From contig NC_086352.1 in the NCBI RefSeq assembly GCF_036324505.1, forward strand, positions 6,156,001 to 6,220,000: 64,000 nucleotides of DNA, in the 5' to 3' direction. The translations under genes were made by a program, and so were the position numbers. Below are positions 61,495-64,000 of this stretch, piece after piece (position 1 is the first letter of the stretch; the number at the start of each line of letters is the position of its first letter). Source of the DNA: Eleginops maclovinus (Eukaryota > Chordata > Actinopteri > Perciformes > Eleginopidae). The notes under the pieces are model-generated. The model saw only the letters and a program-made list of their open reading frames with translations, did no database searches and was not told the DNA's origin.

Positions 61495-61636
61495 GAAAAA
61501 CATAGACTCTAGCTGAAAGCAATGATATTAAGTTGAACCAATTTATATTATTGCTGTCAACTAACTTATTACAGTTATGTGAAGTTTGTTGACTTAATAC
61601 TTTTAATTAAAGTCAACTTTTCAGGTTTTTCGGTGT
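61491..61636. mobile_element. MITE related to 6079-6238
   Basis: Left end TACTGAAAAAC and right end GGTTTTTCGGTGTA are imperfect inverted repeats similar to the CACTGAAAAAACTG ends of the other copy. The interior is AT-rich. Confidence 0.5.
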
Positions 61637-61887
61637 AGAAGACGGAGAGTAAATGATCAAAAGGAACCACTAGTTTTGTTAACAGGAGCCTGAGGAGCTC
61701 ACAGAGGGAATAGAAAGCAACCACGGGTTCAGGTAGGCAACCAGACAGGTTTTCAACATTTCTTTAAATATTATAACACAGCAACCGCATCTTTCCAATT
61801 CAGTTTAAGCTGATACACTTTCCCCCCCCCCCAAAAAAGCTTTCCTCATAGCGATGCAGCGGTGGAGGCTGCAGGAGTTTGGCTGTT

Positions 61888-64000
61888 TCACTGGAGGATT
61901 TTCTCCCGGGTTTCCGGCAGCTTCAGGGCCACCAGACCCCCGCAGACGAGGGCAACGAAGGCCAGGAAGATGGGAATGATCTTCGTGATGCCGATGAATT
62001 TGGCGAAGATGAAGCTGGAGAGGATGGCGGCAATCTTGCAGATCCCATTCAGGATACCGAATGCCGTCCCTCTGCAGAGAGACGGAGGAAGATTAGGACT
62101 GAGTGAGGAATTCAGTATGTTTTCAAGTCATAATTTCCCCCCTTGGAAAGATTCGCTATCAGACTCATGAATACAAAAAGATTGTATTGCAAGAAAGGAA
62201 AAGTTCTGAGTGTGCAGGACGAAAAGAATCAGGTCCTCATATCAGATGACCTGTTGTCCTTGTCCAGTTGAATGAGACTTTCTTCTAAATTCTCAGCCAG
62301 GACCCCACTTTCTTTTAGAATCACTGGTTTAGCTAACAGTCAATTAGCAGAAAACCTTATGGAATGTGTATAAGAGAAAGTACTGGATCTTTTCCCAGTG
62401 GGATAGTTGTACTTTACCTTTTGGCGGAGGGGTAGAGCTCCACAGAAATGACCTGTAACCCGTTCCAAGCCGCCACGCTGGTGCCGTAAAAGAGACACTG
62501 CCAACATATTACCGCTCCTTGACTGAAACTGAGCAGCAGCAGGAAGGTGCAGGCGGACGACGCCAACATGGAACCACCTGGAAACACAGAGTCAAAGATT
62601 AGTAAAAAAAAGGATACAAAAAAATACTACATCTGTTAAGAGTTGCTACTTTCTGTTCCCTCATCTGGAAGTTGTTTGAATGTGTTTTTGGTAAGATGCC
62701 TGAAATAAGATCTGTGGTTAACACAAGCTGAATAGATTTTTGTTCTACGACATAAATACATCAGTAAATACCCCACCGGATTTAAAGATGGTGGTTGCTA
62801 ACAAGTGTCATTAAGACACTTGTTAGCTTAGCGGTGGTGACGTGAAATCATGTGACCGTGCTGTAGTTCCTTTATAGCCCAACATTAGCTCCCTTTAGCT
62901 TAGCGGTGGTGACGTGAAGTCATGTGACCGTGCTGTAGTTCCTCTATAGCCCAACATTAGCCTCCTTTAGCTTAGCGGTGGTGACGTGAAGTCATGTGAC
63001 CGTGCTGTAGTTCCTTTATAGCACAACATTAGCTCCCTTTAGCTTAGCGGTGGTGACGTGAAGTCATGTGACCGTGCTGTAGTTCCTTTATAGCCCAACA
63101 TTAGCCTCCTTTAGCTTAGCGGTGGTGACGTGAAGTCATGTGACCGTGCTGTAGTTCCTTTATAGCCCAACATTAGCTCCCTTTAGCTTAGCGGTGGTGA
63201 CGTGAAGTCATGTGACCGTGCTGTAGTTCCTTTATAACCAGACGTTAGCTTTTCACATAACATGACTTTTGCGACAAATATTATTTTCTGCAATATTCCA
63301 AAATCCAATCCCTTGCTTTTTACAGAGGGAACCCCTGCAATGCTAACTTCTGTGATGCCGACTAAATTAAGTCGTCGTTGAACTACTCTACATTGTGGTA
63401 TTTCCACTTCCTGTTGATCTCACCTATAATTCGGATCCTTCCTATCTTGTCCATGAACAAAGCAGAGATGATGTTTCCGGGTAAGACGGCCAAACTCCCC
63501 AGGAAGCTGACCATGTAAATGACAATGTCGTTCTCCTCCTGGAAGTTCAGGTGGCAGCCTTTCTTCGGGTGGAGGAAGGTGGTGTTCTCCATCCGGCATT
63601 CTTTAAACTTCTCCTTCCAGAGGTCTGCAGAGAACATGGAAATGAGACCATTTTGTGCTGTTAGTTAACTGAGCCTTGGACCCCTAAAGACCTCAGAGGT
63701 AAAGTAGTGATGGTACCTGTGTTATAGAAGACGGTGTTTTTGATGGTGCAGTTCTCAAAGAAGGTGTTGGTGGACTTGACATCCTCAAAGTAGCAGTTTT
63801 CAAACAGAGAATCCTCAAACTTCACAGACTTAATCTCAATGTTTGCAAACCTGATGGAAAGGAAAATAAATCTCATCAAACAGAAGCCTTACGTGATTTT
63901 GAAGAGCAAATATAATAGGAATATATGCAGCATTTGCGAGGGAGGAAGTGTGGGAAACGTACTTGTCGTGGATGTACTCCCCCTCGCGGTGGATCTGGTT
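61888..64000 (-). CDS. sv2b: Synaptic vesicle glycoprotein 2 family, sv2b-like (3' part, continues beyond right edge)
   Basis: Five minus-strand exons in phase: 64000-63963 (partial), 63850-63717, 63624-63424, 62577-62418, 62071-61888 (TGA). They encode the luminal pentapeptide-like domain (FEDSLFENCYFEDV, FFENCTIKNTVFYNTD), the DLWKEKFKECR block, then the C-terminal MFS helices (IYMVSFLGSLAVLPGNIISA, ALFMDKIGRI, WQCLFYGTSVAAWNGLQVI, VELYPSAKR, FGILNGICK, FIGITKIIPIF) and the end LKLPETREKILQ. SV2 proteins are 12-helix major-facilitator-fold glycoproteins of synaptic vesicles that bind synaptotagmin and tune release. The sv2b assignment rests on the AFGILNG and GGLVALKLPETRE C terminus and on the anpep-mesp neighbourhood. 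The largest visible intron holds a 72-bp array. Confidence 0.9.
62822..63238 (+). repeat. 72-bp minisatellite, locus D (sv2b intron)
   Basis: About 5.8 copies of the same 72-bp unit as loci A-C. The left flank (62706-62770: AAATAAGATCTGTGGTTAAC, ACAAGCTGAA) matches locus A at 1481-1512. The right flank (63280-63345) matches locus C. Confidence 0.95.

Overview
The window is vertebrate nuclear DNA, most probably from a teleost fish (percomorph-like by its repeats, which is inference). It has spliced genes with GT-AG introns, a fish-type FISNA-NACHT-LRR gene, long CA/TG microsatellites, L2-like LINEs, tRNA-derived SINEs, hAT elements and many minisatellites. No prokaryotic feature is present.

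Layout. (1) 108-5895 (+): the last ten coding exons of an aminopeptidase N (M1 peptidase) gene that enters from the left. (2) 6-15 kb: intergenic, dominated by two oppositely oriented copies of a repeat-bearing element; one is split by a 5'-truncated L2/CR1-type LINE with an open reverse transcriptase fragment. (3) 15062-26834 (+): a complete second aminopeptidase N gene, 20 exons, 964 codons. The ten exons shared with copy 1 have the same lengths and phases, except that the terminal exon is longer in copy 1. (4) 29.6-38.6 kb (+): a NOD-like receptor with FISNA, NACHT and four 174-bp LRR exons and no B30.2. A 921-bp hAT element is inserted at its stop codon. (5) 41801-42667 and 49199-50278 (-): two tandem mesp genes (mesoderm-posterior bHLH factors), each with two exons, a TATA-like box and upstream T-box/RBPJ-like motifs. 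(6) 61888-64000 (-): the 3' exons of an SV2-family transporter-like gene, best matching sv2b.

The anpep - mesp - mesp - sv2b order resembles the content of human 15q26 (ANPEP, MESP1, MESP2, SV2B), with an NLR gene placed between. The aminopeptidases, the immune receptor and SV2 share no pathway. Only the two mesp genes form a functional pair (somite segmentation and cardiac mesoderm).

Repeats are the dominant feature. A 72-bp minisatellite occurs at four loci, at least three with related flanks. A 32/33-bp minisatellite lies inside a TIR-like element at six loci in both orientations (about 6 kb). A 34-bp array runs for 2.2 kb, and a 57-bp array sits inside an anpep intron. There are also solo-LTR-like insertions, MITEs, SINEs and a fully collapsed 32-bp palindrome with a perfect 8-bp target duplication. 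All family assignments were made by eye from translated sequence and motif recall; no database search was run.
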